DNA from: Litomosoides sigmodontis
Taxonomy: Eukaryota > Nematoda > Chromadorea > Rhabditida > Onchocercidae
Direction: 5' to 3'
Length of the DNA stretch: 64,000 nt
Assembly (NCBI GenBank): GCA_963070105.1
Contig: OY718806.1
Location: forward strand, 2,312,865 to 2,376,864
Shown here one piece after another: positions 40,940 through 59,148 of the stretch. Made by a program: the position numbers and the translations under genes. The notes under the pieces were generated by a model that was not told the DNA's origin, did no database searches, and saw nothing but the letters and a program-made list of their open reading frames with translations. Within the stretch, counting starts at the first letter, position 1. Each line of letters opens with the position of its first letter.

Positions 40940-43900
40940 GAGAGTTTCTTAATTTTTGGAGACTTAAATTTAAAATACACTGATTATTAAACCTTTATAG
41001 GATCGCATGAAGCGTACGCATATCAGTGATTAAAATTTTTTATTTAGATTGCTAAGTTAAAACTGAATACAATCACTTGGAGAGTGAGATTGAATAACAA
41101 TTCACGCAAAGGCAATACATGGTAACTATGGGAATATAAATGTTAAAATATACCAAAGACCTACGATCTGCTTTTTAAACATTAAATTATTTAAGAACTT
41201 CACTCGAAGTAAAATATCGTAGATTAAACGTACCGCTTTGTTATTCCTTTTTATGTCGAACTACATGTTCATTACAAAAGTTATTGTTTTAAGGGTAAAT
41301 TTCAATTTCCCACGTTTTTGGAGATTTTATGCTTCTCGAGAAAATTCAGGTTCGCTGATTTGGAAAAGTTTTTGGAACTGTTCCATCGATGCATCCAGTT
41401 CAATGTTTTAAATTTACAAGTAGAGAAGTGGTAAAAATGAGAGGTGTAGAGGAGTGGAACTGTGGTTGCAGAGGTGACGCACGTGTTACGACGACGTTCA
41501 TCGAAAGCTTCACGATATCTACGATTCATGCAAGCAGAAAGCTAATCCGCAACAATGCTGAACATATCGCTGACATCTACGTAAATCTAGTTTTATTTCT
41601 GTAATTTTCAAAGGAAGGACAAATGAGAATGTTCGCTTGTGTGCTAGTTATCCATCAGTAGCTATAAATTAAAATAATTTGCAGTAAAATTTTTCATCTT
41701 ACTCTTTTAATCAAAATGCTGAAATGGTTAATTAGCTGTTACAAATTCTTACTGATAAACAATAATCATGTATGAGAGAGATCCATCTACGTATTTCAAA
41801 TTTTTTCGTTCATTTGAATCCATATGATACAAACACGTATCACATGTTGGCAAACAATTGACACTATCCTAAAATTGAATAGTTTTGCATATTAAACAAA
41901 AAAAAAGACCGCCTCATTGCTGAAAATGTAATTTGAATATTAAATAAAGTACTCGATCTCATTGATGAAAATGTGATTTGAAGATTAAATGAAGTACCTC
42001 ATAGTAATATTTTGTTCCAAACCAGTTAATTGCGTCGACATTTCGAAAGATAAATGCGATCGTCGAACGTGTTCAGTTTACGTATCGTAAAATCATCCCT
42101 TATATGGTTGGTAGTTAATTGCAATACATCCTCATTTGTTTCATTATTATTACGAGATATTTTACCACCATAAACATTTCTAAATATGTGAAATTAATTT
42201 GTAAAATACGAAATATCCATCAATGTATGAATCATACTCTCAACGAAAGCAATGTTGAATGGAAGTTGCATCGCTCACCTGTCACCTGATATGTCACCTG
42301 AATGTAGAAAGCAGTTCAGTTGGGATTCAGAGCAAATGATCGTTTGATAAATTTATTCATGCACTTATCAGTGTTATCATGCATGTTCGAAAATTCTGAA
42401 TGATCGAACACAGTAAGTGTTAATTTGACTTCTTGTCGAAGAAGCTGTCTGAAAATGAGTGAAAAATTAACAGATACCTAATCAATTCATCATATGCAAA
42501 ATTTAGGATGTTTAAACAGTAGCACTGAGTTGCCACAACAAATTAGGAATGGTTGAAGCAAAAACCTTTTGCAGCAATCAAAAATTGTTGCTAAATGTTG
42601 CCCCAAATTATAAAAGGATAATTCATGCAAAATATTCCCATAATTTTTAATGCTAAATTGAAAATTTTCAAAAAATTTTACATTTGCTATAACCTTTCCT
42701 TATTTTTTGCATTCTTGAAATTTTAATTGGTACATTTAAATTAAAAATCTATTTGCATTATTTGAGAATGAAATATCTCAATTAATGATACTATTAATTG
42801 TGATTCATGCACTTGTCAATTTACGCAACGTTGTAAATCAACTTTAACTGATAATACCTACCCGTTATTGATGACCAAACAGCATTCAATCAATGGAAAT
42901 GTAGTAAGCAGCAGCGTGCAGTGCTGCTACCGATATTCAAAGCTGCCGACATTCATTCAACATTTTCATTCTTTCAATTTCACTATTTGCTTAATTGATC
43001 CGTCCGCCTTGTTCATAGAAACATTGCGAACTCTGTTTGGCTGATGATGTGGAACTACAGCTATGTTCTCTCACGTATCACTGTTAATACGCAAATGTAG
43101 CCGAAGTGTTCCTTCTTTGATCATTCGCCGGCACTTGAGCTAGACGCGAAGATCTTGATCTCGGTGAGATTGCAAAAGGTGGAATTATCAGGGTGGCATC
43201 AGGAAACGTCTCCAGCCCATTCTTACAAACTTCTTAATTCAGAAGAAAGTGAACTATCGAAGTGTGAATTTTATAATTTTTACCACCACATTCATTATGT
43301 TATTCAAAAAATTTTGTTATAAAAATTATTGTCGAATTCAATTACATTGTTTTAGTAATATTAACTGCTATTGCCAAAATTATCCAATTTTTGATTTTTC
43401 ATTTGCGAATGGAAGTTAAAATTATGAAGCGCATTTGTTAGAGCGTACAATTTGCACTTTTGCACTACTTATAACGTATGCTTTTTATCCGAAACTTCTG
43501 TTCAGTAATATCTTCAATTGTATTAATGTAGAAATTTTATCGAAAAAAAAAAGTAATATTTATCAGTTGCGTTCACCTTCGTCCGTAAAATTTTACATCA
43601 CAGAAATTTCACTGAACAAAGTTGCAGTATGAAAATTAATTTTAAAAATATGGCACGAGGAGAATAGCATTCATACTAGCAGCAGCTTCACTATCAGTGA
43701 TGTCGTCATCAATTACATAATTTTTTGTTTGTCAATTAATTGAAATTTGACTTATTGTTGAACGAAGCATTTAATATTTATCATAACTTATATGAATTTG
43801 TTTATGTTTGAGTGCACATAACATTTAAACATTTAATCAAAAATTGATTAAATATACAATCCAAAAAAGAAGCATTCGCATAACATAACATTTAAATATG

Positions 43901-46767
43901 TAATTGGAAAACAAAATAACTGGTGATATTTAAATTCTTTTCAAAATTTCCTCATATTTTTGTAATGAAAAAGTTGAAATTTCAGAAGTGAAATATTTCA
44001 TAGCATAGCAAATTCGTTTCTTATATTTTCATCAGGAATGCATGAGGAATGAATTCCATTGTGAAAACAATTTGTTACCTTATTCTTCGCTAAATAACTA
44101 ACACCTAAAATTTTCGTGTGAATGATAATTACAGTAAAATTATAGAAAATTACAGTATACAGCATTTGATGAGAACTACTGATGCAAATGATAATTTCAC
44201 GATAAATTTGACTTTTTGCAAAAAAAAAAGTCGGAAAAAACGATACACTTATTTTCCGATTAAATAAATGTCACTGTTTACCGTTTATCATTTATTCAAG
44301 AGGAATTATCACACATTCATTTTCATTGATAAATTTAATGCGCGCAATTCCTAACTATTAATGTTTCGAATGGATTCATTTGAAAAAATTGAAATTTCAT
44401 GCCATTTTGATAAAAGAAAAAAACTTTTGACAATTTTGTTTCTTTCTAAATTCATGAAATATGAAATCATTGCTATATGTGTTTTGAATGTTGAATTACT
44501 TAAAATGCGAAATGGATTGAGAAGTGTAGCAAATAGTAAACAGTTAGCTAGCTAAATACATTGAAACAAATTTTTTTTAGCTCTTTAAAAAATTAAATTT
44601 TTCGTAACTTTCTTAATTCATATTTTATGAAATTTGATAATTCTGCAGCAGAATTCCTCCTCCTTCTATTTGATTCTATCATTTGTAGCAAAAAGTTTGT
44701 TAACAATGAAATGCATCCACTAAGTGCATGAGTAAAAAATTTTAAATCTGAATGAAAATAATAACTGACATTTGTGGGATGACAAATTCCTCCAGTACGC
44801 ATTGCCTGAAATAATTAATTAATTCTATACACCCCAAAAATGACTGTATTTGATAAAACGTAAGGAATGAATGGTTATTTTAACAAATAACAATGCATAA
44901 AATTTCAGTTTGGTTTTATCCAACTGCGGTTTTTTTTTTTTTGTGATGCATTTAGTGTTACGTAAAACGTGAGAAAACGTTGAATATGTGAAAGTAAGTG
45001 ATTGATCATTGTTTGCAGAAAAGATCATTGGTTTTCTCCTGCTGTGGAGGGGAAGAGGAAAAGTTGCGGTGCGAAAAATTTCTCAAAGTGTAAAATAATG
45101 TTGCTGTGATGAGATGATGAAAATGGTCGGAGAGGCTGAAATGCTGGAAACATGGAATGGATGCAGTGATACGCAAAATAACACGTACCAGTCGATTTAT
45201 CACTTTTCTAGGATAGGTAGGATTAGATAGGATTGGAAGAGATGGATAATTGCAGTTGAAAATACACATTCGAAAGTGTTGAAAAGAGACAGAAGAGTGG
45301 GAGAGATGTTGTGTTGGATGTTGGATAAGGGATTTTCTTACAGTTTACCTGTCATTAGCAATTTCCCTTTGCATGTACCGCACAAGCATATCACATTGTT
45401 GAGTTGCATAGGAATTTTTTCAAATTTTAATCTATCACACATCTAAGCTAGTAGGCAGGATGAAAGTTAAGATGCTTTTAATCACATGTTGCTTTGAAGA
45501 AGGTGGTTTTTCTGAAACCAAAAGAAACATTCTGATAAATTTGAATGAAAATAGTTGAAAATTGGAAGAATGTGCCAACACATCCTGATATGCTGCTACT
45601 CTATCAGCAATCATCACAGTATGAAATTTGAAATGAGTGTGAAAGCAAGCACGGATGATCGTTTCTCACAGTTTCTTAAAGTTGCACTCGACAAGGAGTG
45701 ATTGGGAATGCTCGGCACAGCGATCACCATGTACCGTAGCAGCACACGTTTCCAACATCACTTTTCGAGCAGTTGGAAATGTTGCCACACAAGACCACCC
45801 ACGACGTTGAGCCATCGTTCGAAGTATCTATTAGTCGCTAAGCAAGCGGAAACGTTGGACCAACCGCAACGTTTGCATCAGCGATACGCTTTTGTGTCAC
45901 ACGTTCGTTGTCTTTCCATTTCTTCGCAGCACAATTTCACCACTAAATTTGCTTCATTTATGATTTCCCAAAGTGAAACAATCATCAACGAAGTTGCACG
46001 ATTTCACTTAGCCAATTCGAATTCTTTTTTTGCTTTCTTTTTTCCTTTTTTCGGTTTCCTCCTTCTGCACACTCTGACCGAAGTGGATTGCTAATTTTTG
46101 CTTTCGCACGATCTTCCAACACGTTTTGTTCGTGCGTGCTCGAATGAATGTGTGCTTGTTACTTATTGTGGTGATTATGCAGCTGCACGTGTTACTTGTT
46201 ACTTGTTACTTATTGTGGTGATTATTTGATAAATGCAGCTGCACGTATGCACTACCTTAAGGTATACTGAAAGAGATGAAATTTCAAGTGCTAGCAACGC
46301 AGAGCTTTCTAAAATGATATTTGCATTGCTGTAGTGCTTCTACCACACGCCATACCAAAATGGGTTAAGGTTAAAGCTCAAGTATTAGCAACATGGGAGC
46401 TTTCTAAAGTGTTATTTACTAACTCTCATGTGCTTATTATTTACATGAGTTATATTGCATTGCATTGCAACAACCATACTACATTGAAAATGATCGATTT
46501 CATTTCATACTATCCGTCAGATCACAGATCCATTACATTTCAAATGCCAGTGAATTGAAGTTGATTGGAAAAAGAAAAATGCGACAATTTTAGAAATGCA
46601 AGCAGATGAATTGAAGGCTGATTTCATCGATTTGGATGGCTGTAAAATTGCTGTGACATCATGGAATATGACGTTGATATTACAATTGCAGGTAGACAGT
46701 GGTGTATTTGCTAAATGAAAACCTGTTTAGCAGCATTCTCATAACAAAAAATAGAGGATAGCTAGCA

Positions 46768-46789
46768 GGGGGGGGGGGGGGGGGGGGGG
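46768..46789. repeat. Poly-G run of 22 bases
   Basis: Twenty-two consecutive G in AT-rich surroundings. The exact length is doubtful because such runs are hard to sequence. Confidence 0.85.
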
Positions 46790-47458
46790 ATGAAAATCGC
46801 TAAAGAATACGATTAAAATTTTGGGACTAAATCTTGAAAAAGATAAAATGTAAAATTTTTTCATAAGTTACTTCTAGCTCTCAAGTGCAATTAGAGTAAA
46901 GTCCATTGCAAATGTTCGAAAAAAAAAACGAAACTGTGTAATTGCAAAAATTTTTATCAATTAAAAGTTGATGAGCACGTAAGAATTGATCATTCTAAAC
47001 TGATGCTAATTTGCGATCAGAAAAAAAAACCGTAAATTAGCTTTGTATAATCACAAACTTCCTACATACATTTCTAGGAAATGACTAGCTTTAATAAATT
47101 AGCCATTTTAATGAATTTCGAACGATAGCTGTTATCGGCATTATTGTCCGCTACATTTTATTGGTCAATTCAGTGATTTGTTTTCATAATTGTCGTCTGC
47201 TGTGCTACCACATTTGCGCAAAGTATCATGAAATGATGCTTAACAGTTGCATTCACTATGGAACATTCCAATTGATTTGATGTGATGCAGGAAGGCGAGT
47301 AAAACGCTATCAGTTTGAAAATTCAACATAAATTTGTATCAAATTTTTGAATTAGCAAAAAATTCTTTGAAAACTTCATCAAGCAACTAGTTTTGCTAAA
47401 TTCATTCATAATAACTTCAATTAATTTTTCATCGTATTAGAATATCTGTTAGTTACCA

Positions 47459-52539
<5,081 letters not shown>

Positions 52540-55500
52540 ATGTCAGGAAACAACGAAATCGATGGTGGTGGGGTTGTTGACACCGTCGATCAAGCCCCAG
52601 CTAATCCGGAGCAACAACCGGTAACGATATAACCGTGTTTAGCATCTCTTTCCCTTTCTTGAAATAACAGAACCGAAACATTGGAGGTAGAGAGACATGA
52701 AGGGATGGCAATCCTTATATCTTCCGTTCATGTTTCAGGGATTCGACACATGGACATTCGTCAAAGGGATGCTCTACCGCATTATGATCGTTTACTTCGT
52801 GACGTCGCTTTTAAAAAGTAGCGTTAAATTTTCTTTCACTGTCCATCAGTTGTCAGTGCTTGAGACAGTGGTAATATTTTTGTTCTAGATTTTATGGGTG
52901 GACGGCCAGGTGTTGGTAACAATAATACGGGAACGCCTAACAGAGGTGCCTCTTTGCCATCGCGAAATCTTTTCCAACCAGGGCAGAAGTTTGATCTTTA
53001 TATATACCTCTCAGATTCGGTGTGTTTTATGTGCCGACTCGTTTGTTTGTTTTTCTTTTCAATGTTTTTTCCTTTAATTTAGTTATTATTTTAATAGTAG
53101 GAATACGTTTGTTTAAATTTCCTGCAGAATTCATCCATAATTTAGTTTTACGATGTTAAGTGTGGAGGATTTTCAGCAGGATAGGTTCGATGAGTTTGAT
53201 AACGAAAGTGCATTATTTTGGAAAGAAACTGGTATAGTATATAATGATTGGACATCTGGTCCAAATGGCGATGGCTCACGTATTAAATCAGCTACATTTC
53301 CTACTCCTAAATCGCTTGCTAATAATGGATCATTATACATACATGTATTCATTGTAAAAAAAGATCAATCACCTGATCGTAGAAGTCGGCATTATGTCAA
53401 AAGAGAGGTTACTTTTTGATTATGACAGTAGTAAGTTCAATCGACATTGGTATATGAATTGAGTTTGTAAGCTTGTTTTATCATTTGACGATTAAAAATT
53501 ATGTTGTAAAATATTTGGACATGGTATGTCTTCATTGAAAATTTACAGCCTCTCGTTTCATTGTTCATGATTTTCAGGTTTTATATAATGTAAGACAACT
53601 TAATAAATACAAAAAGAAGTATTACAAAAAAACACAAAATCTACTTACTGGCAAAACGGAGCAGACCGAGGAAGAACAAAAGAAGGCTGAAGTGATGAGT
53701 TTTGAAGTACTCAATTACTGGCATCCAAATTTAACGATCAGTCTTGTTGATGATCAGACGGCTTGGCAAAGAGGTGCTATTTTGACCACGTTTCAGTTAT
53801 TCGAGATTCTTTATAAAGATAGCGGAGTCGTTGCCTTATTTCCCTCGGGCTGGTTCAATAGCATAGCATTAATTTGTTTTATAGGTTCGTTACCATCCCC
53901 TCTTGATGAAGCTATAAAATTTGACCCGATCGATAACACTTACAAGCCTATATTTTTTTTCAACGACTATTGGAACCTGGCAGCTGATTACATGTTAATA
54001 AATAGCTCAGTCCAAGAACTAAAACTGTCTATCCAATATACTCCAATGTCATTATTTAAATGGCAGCTGTATGCATCGCAACAGGTTGGTTTATGTATGG
54101 CAGAAAATCTTCCGAATAATATCTGCGCTTTTATTATTCAGCCACTCAAATCAATATTTTTGTTTGGCTTGCACAAAACGCTAAAAAAGTATGGTGAGTA
54201 ATTAACGTTCAAAACTGTAATAGTTTTGTTCGTCACTCACTTCACCCACATTGTTTTTGCTGCAACATTTTTTCTGGAATTCGATTTTTACGTTTATCAA
54301 ACTTGCTTCCCTCTAGATGCGTGGAAAATGGTCGCAGATGTTCGGTAGTGAACTATTTGAGGATGGAGATGATGACCAGGACTCAATCAAACAAGCACTT
54401 CTGGAAACAAGTCCAGTATTGCTTGGTTAGCCATTTCGATTTGGGAGTATACCGTTATTTTGGCTTTTGTGGAATCACTTGCAAAAAATTTCGGTTTTTC
54501 AGGATTGACAATTACCGTTTCATTATTACACACCATTTTCGAGTTTTTGGCTTTCAAAAATGACATTCAGTTTTGGAGATCTCGAAAAAGCTTGGAGGTA
54601 TGTGAGAATTTTTTATTGCTCAGTTTCTAAATTCCGTTGAAATGCTTTCTTTATAAATGTTTTACAGGGCTTATCTGTTCGTTCGGTTTTATTCAGTGTA
54701 TTCCAATCTGTTATCGTTTTTTTGTATATCTGTGATAATGATACTTCATGGATTATTAAAATGTCCGTTGGAGTGGGTTTAGTAATCGAGTTATGGAAAA
54801 TACCAAAATGCGTCAATATAAATGTAAGATTTTCGCAGTTGTAATTTTCAAACTATGTACATTCCAACAATTGCCTTCTGTCGCAAAATTTAAATTGATG
54901 GATGTAATACGAATGAACATAACTCTTTCAATAATCGATATTTCTTCTTAATTGACTGGAATCCACCATTTCTTTTTTTTAATATTTTTAAGGTTGATCG
55001 GACTCAAAAACTGTTTAGTTTTTTCCCGAAGGTTACATTTACTGATAAGGGGTCATATGTTGAATCAGATACAAAACAGTATGATCAGGTTAGTTTATGT
55101 AATTGCGATTTATTATAATAGTTGCAACTCTGCTCGCTTTCTTGTTGGCGTATGCAACTTTATTCTTACCGATAATTTTGTTTAAGTGAAGATTTGTTAT
55201 ATATTTTCGTCTTCATTGAATTTTTTATGGCATAATTTTAGTTGGCCTTTAAATATCTGTCATGGGTGCTGTTTCCACTACTTGGTGGCTATGCAGTGTA
55301 CTCCCTTATGTATGTCGAACAGCGTGGTTGGTACAGTTGGATACTGGGCATGCTGTATAGTTTTTTACTTACATTTGGATTTATTATGATGACACCACAG
55401 GTTGGGTTTTGTTACAATCAAAAATTCGTTCTAGAGAGCGTTTGAAATGTATCTAAATATATATGCCTAATTTGGTTATAAATTAGAAATGACATGAATA

Positions 55501-56105
55501 TTGAATGTTTCAGCTTTTTATAAATTATAAGCTGAAATCTGTGGCTCATTTACCTTGGCGAATGTTAACATACAAATTCATCAATACATTCATCGATGAT
55601 CTCTTTGCATTTGTCATCAGAATGCCAACAATGTATCGCTTAGGATGTTTTAGAGATGATATTGTGTTTTTGGTTAGTTATCAACTTTTCAACAACAAAT
55701 ATTTGGTTCTATTTATTTACAAACATCCAGTTTTCAACCTTTTTAGATAAATCTTCGGAAATATTTTCGAGTCCATCTGGATTATAGATATGCTAATACG
55801 CCAAAGCTTTCTTGTTTTAATTTTCATTCCTTCACTTTCTTGCTGTTTGACTTATTCTATCTGATCTATGGAAAAATATTAATCTGACATTTATATTCAT
55901 TTATGCCATTTAGATATATATTTATCAAAGATGGATTTATCGGGTCGACCCAACACGGATCAACGAATTTGGCGTTTCGTTGGAAGATCCGGTCGGTGAC
56001 AAACAATCACAAAAGCAGTTGATGGATGCCAAACTCCCTAATGATAAAGACCAGAGCTCGACTGAAATCGTTCAGAATAATATAGAAACGAAGAAAGAAC
56101 GATAA
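52540..56105 (+). CDS. CLPTM1: CLPTM1 (cleft lip and palate transmembrane protein 1 family)
   Basis: Thirteen exons (52540-52620, 52739-52817, 52889-53019, 53177-53407, 53578-53773, 53885-54084, 54317-54425, 54503-54597, 54668-54823, 54993-55088, 55242-55400, 55514-55672, 55914-56105) give 627 residues; human CLPTM1 has 669. Family blocks appear in order: SALFWKETGIVYNDWTSG, LTGKTEQTEEE, YWHPNLTISLVDDQT, FNDYWNLAADYMLINSS, FEFLAFKNDIQFW, FKYLSWVLFPLLGGYAVYSL, GWYSWILGMLYSFLLTFGF, LFINYKLKSVAHLPWRMLTY and YQRWIYRVDPTRINEFG. There is a membrane helix near residues 30-55 and several in the C-terminal half. CLPTM1 is an endoplasmic-reticulum membrane protein; in mammals it restrains forward traffic of GABA-A receptors, and CLPTM1-like relatives act as lipid scramblases. 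Intron 5 (53774-53884) is 111 bp and free of in-frame stops. Confidence 0.95.
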
Positions 56106-57849
56106 GCTTTAGTTACGGAGATCTCTTATTTTTGTTCGTCCGTGGAAGAAGTTATTTGGACGTAAAATTATGAATTATGAACATGATTTACAAATTTTAA
56201 AGCTTTGCGTTGTTATCGTTTCAAAAATTTGGATCCGGGCTACATGTGAGAGAAATTACGTGCTTTGTTTTTTTTTTGTGATAATAAAATTCAGCGAGTT
56301 CCAGTTTCTTTCCACTTTTTTTGTGATGTGAATATGAAGAATATATGTGAAGCTGTCTTTTTGTAGTAATATATAATGAAAACTTTTGAAATGTTGTGAC
56401 AGGAAAAGTCAAGTTAACACACAAAGGAGAGTGCTCAGGCAGAAAGTTAAATAAATAATGCAATGAAGTATAACATAAAAAATTGAAAGTTTTTGTCCTC
56501 CATAACAGAATTAAGAAAGTAACGTTTATTGGACTTTGGGACAGAGTCAAACGCATTATTGGCGAGATTCGTGTTGCTGCTAGTGAGAGGATCGTGAAAA
56601 AAAAAGCGCAGTAATTGTAATTTTTTGAAAAAATAGTGTGTTACCTGATGTTATCAATTTTCCCTTCCCACATGACATAGACAGAAGATTTGAAACAGTT
56701 AAATGTCTTAAAATAGCATAACTACTAAGGGAGGGTAGCAGTAGGATGGTTCGTAGGTGTATGCATGTGCATGTGCGCGTGGCATAGCACTGATTTTTCA
56801 TTGTTCCGTTACTCATCGTTCTTCGTTAGAATTGTTATTTCAAAAAATTTATCGGCAGTCTTTGTTGCTTCTTCATAAAGAGGCGATCGGTTTCGTTTCA
56901 GTTCCAATTGAAACAGTTGTTTTTCCTGAACTGACTAGCTTCCATTGTTATTTATCATTTAAGCCAAGTAATACATACTTGCTAAGCTGTATAACATTCT
57001 CAGTGAATTTAACAATTTAATTCTTCACGCTTTCTAGCAATTTTATCTATATATCATTTTCACTTATTTCATTGTTTAAACCAGAATTTTAGGTAATTCA
57101 TGCAAACTGATTGATTGCGAGTGTTATAGAGTCTAGCAATAATTTCATATGTGTTGTCTAACAAAAATTGTTTCATCCATCACCGTCCGTTCCGTAAGGT
57201 CTCATCCAGTATTTATCGTATTTCATTATAATATCCCTTTTAAAAATGTAGTTCATATTTGAATATAATAAAATTCACAATGCTGATGTGATATGAATAT
57301 TTTCGTCAGTAAAATATATTTTACCACAGACAAATTTCCGTCAAGAGGTACTTTCATCTTTCATCAATAACCAAGTATGTTAAAATATTTCAAAAAAAAA
57401 AACAATAACTTGATGTCTTGATAATAGATAATAGCTTAGGTGGAAAAACAACGTAAAGTGAAATATGTCACATGAATTACCCTTTTATTTGCTATTAAGA
57501 AATAAGTTAATTTCTTAAGTTTACGTTGTTTTCCACCTAAGCTATTATCTATTATCACATACTGATCCTATAAAAGTATCGTGTGCAAGTGATTGTTATC
57601 TCTTACATGGGAGTATATTAAGTATATTTAAAATTTCTTTTTATGTATTTCATATTTTAATTGTATTTTTCAAATTTTATATTACTTTTCAAAAGTTACC
57701 CATCCAAACATCTGACAGGTAAGTGAACGTCTCACACATTACATCCACGGAAAACAACACAGATAAACCCTTCACTCTCAACTCATTAGTTCACAAGTTT
57801 GCAAGAATGATTTCAGAGAATGCGTATTTGCAGTGTGCAACGCTTTACG
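56106..57849. other. Intergenic between CLPTM1 and the small secreted-protein gene
   Basis: Contains the CLPTM1 3' UTR and a large foldback sequence (57420-57556). Short open frames here have no domains. The right end holds the promoter of the next gene. Confidence 0.5.
57420..57556. repeat. Long inverted repeat (foldback), arms of 37-38 bp
   Basis: The left arm 57420-57457 and the right arm 57520-57556 are reverse complements except for one A/T length difference. The arm begins GATAATAGATAATAGCTTAG and ends CAACGTAAA. The 62-bp loop contains its own smaller palindrome (AAGAAATAAGTTAATTTCTT). No transposase or clear target-site duplication is visible. Confidence 0.9.
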
Positions 57850-59148
57850 ATGAATATCAAAGTGGTTTGCGTGGTATTGATAATTGGTGTATTGCTATGG
57901 CAAATAGATGCATCACGTAGTAAGAGTGGACGAAAAAAATTATTTGATCGTAGAAACAAATCAAGCTTTACATCCTCAGGTAAATTTCTTTTTAATTTTT
58001 CATCTTATAACGAGTACTGTAATTTGATGAAAAAATGAACATTCATCCATAATTAATTGCAGATTCAGCAGATGATGATGAAGACAGACGGAGAAAAGAT
58101 CATAGTAGTGGTATGAAGTTTAATTAATTGTTGTTGATTCAAATCATCGATTAATTTCAGTCCTGTTAAGATACTTTTTAAATGTGTATCGATATTTTGA
58201 AAATTTGTATGTCAATATTACTAGGTGCAAATTGATATAAGCAATCACTGGTGATAACATTATAAGATGATAACTTTATAGTACATGAACGAATACATGA
58301 CTTGAGTGAACAGAGAGATAAAAAGTACGGTAGTAGCAGCAGTGAAGAAAGTGATAAGGATGGAAGAAATGAAACGGCAATTAATTTGGGTAATAAAATA
58401 CATCGAAAAAGGGAATTGGAACTTGAAAAAGAACAATATGTCAAGCAATCACTTTTGGTACTCCTTTTTTTTCCAAACTTAATGATTTAGTTTTTGAGAT
58501 CATCAATGCTTTTCAATTAAATCTTCAATTCTATAGTCATCGAATAATCTGAAGTCATATCACATATCCTGCTATTCGTTCTATCAATAAATCATGAAGG
58601 GATGATTTTGTAAGAAGTGAGAAAGCAAAATTTATTTATCTAATTACTAACGAACGTCAATCGTTTCTTCCGTCCTTCCCGTAAATCCCGATCCACTGTA
58701 CTATGCTCTATGGATGTGAGTACTAAGTACCAAATAAGACTTGTACCAATACCAAATTATCGGGTGAAATTCACTCAAAAGGTATTTTCCGATATGAAAG
58801 GAAATATATCCTGCTAAATTAGTATAATCTTCATTTCAGTATAATGTAATTGGGATTCAATTATTCATCTTGTCAAATTACTTAGCATTAGTCTCAAGAA
58901 TAATTTCATCATTTCTGATTGATAATTCAGCATGAAATCACGATTAATTGAAGATAGAGAATAAATAGCTCTGCAAGCCTGTCATATTTCTATATAATGA
59001 TCTATAAAATCGTGGAAAAGAAAACACTTCATGCGTATTAGATGCCGTTTACTGATCCTATTCTTTACAGCTTCCATGGACGAAGCGGAATACGCGTGCC
59101 GGACTTCTTACGACTGAAGAAAGACCACAAAGTAAGTTTCGTAGTTAA
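57850..59148 (+). CDS. Small secreted, highly charged protein (signal peptide, dibasic sites), unrecognised
   Basis: Exons 57850-57979, 58063-58110, 58282-58457 and 59071-59148 join in frame to 143 residues. Residues 1-22 (MNIKVVCVVLIIGVLLWQID plus AS) are a clear signal peptide. The mature part is rich in Lys, Arg, Asp, Glu and Ser, with clusters of basic residues (SGRKK, DRRRK, HRKRE, TKR), an acidic DDDED run and one N-glycosylation site (NET). No Cys follows the signal peptide, so it is probably disordered or a precursor cut at dibasic sites. It resembles no family I know. Exon 3 could also read on to a stop at 58488, giving a different hydrophobic tail. The last exon contains a GTAAGT donor at 59132, so further exons may exist. 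Confidence 0.5.

Larger units (their letters stand above)
39569..47458. other. Gene-poor AT-rich region
   Basis: About 7.9 kb without a gene I can support: open frames are short and lack splice-linked extension or domains. It contains a C-rich pyrimidine tract near 39970-40018, a CA repeat at 40898-40939, a 45-bp direct repeat (about 41912-41956 and 41958-42000), and a repeated block near 46155-46190 and 46202-46245. Confidence 0.5.

Noticed and set aside
45702..46094. Plus-strand open frame of 130 codons in the gene desert
   Set aside because: Composition is Ser/His/Thr-rich without any domain, there is no spliced extension, and the ATG context and neighbours give no support.
46768..46789. 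Poly-G run as a G-quadruplex regulatory element
   Set aside because: A lone homopolymer in AT-rich DNA, possibly inflated by sequencing. No nearby gene depends on it.
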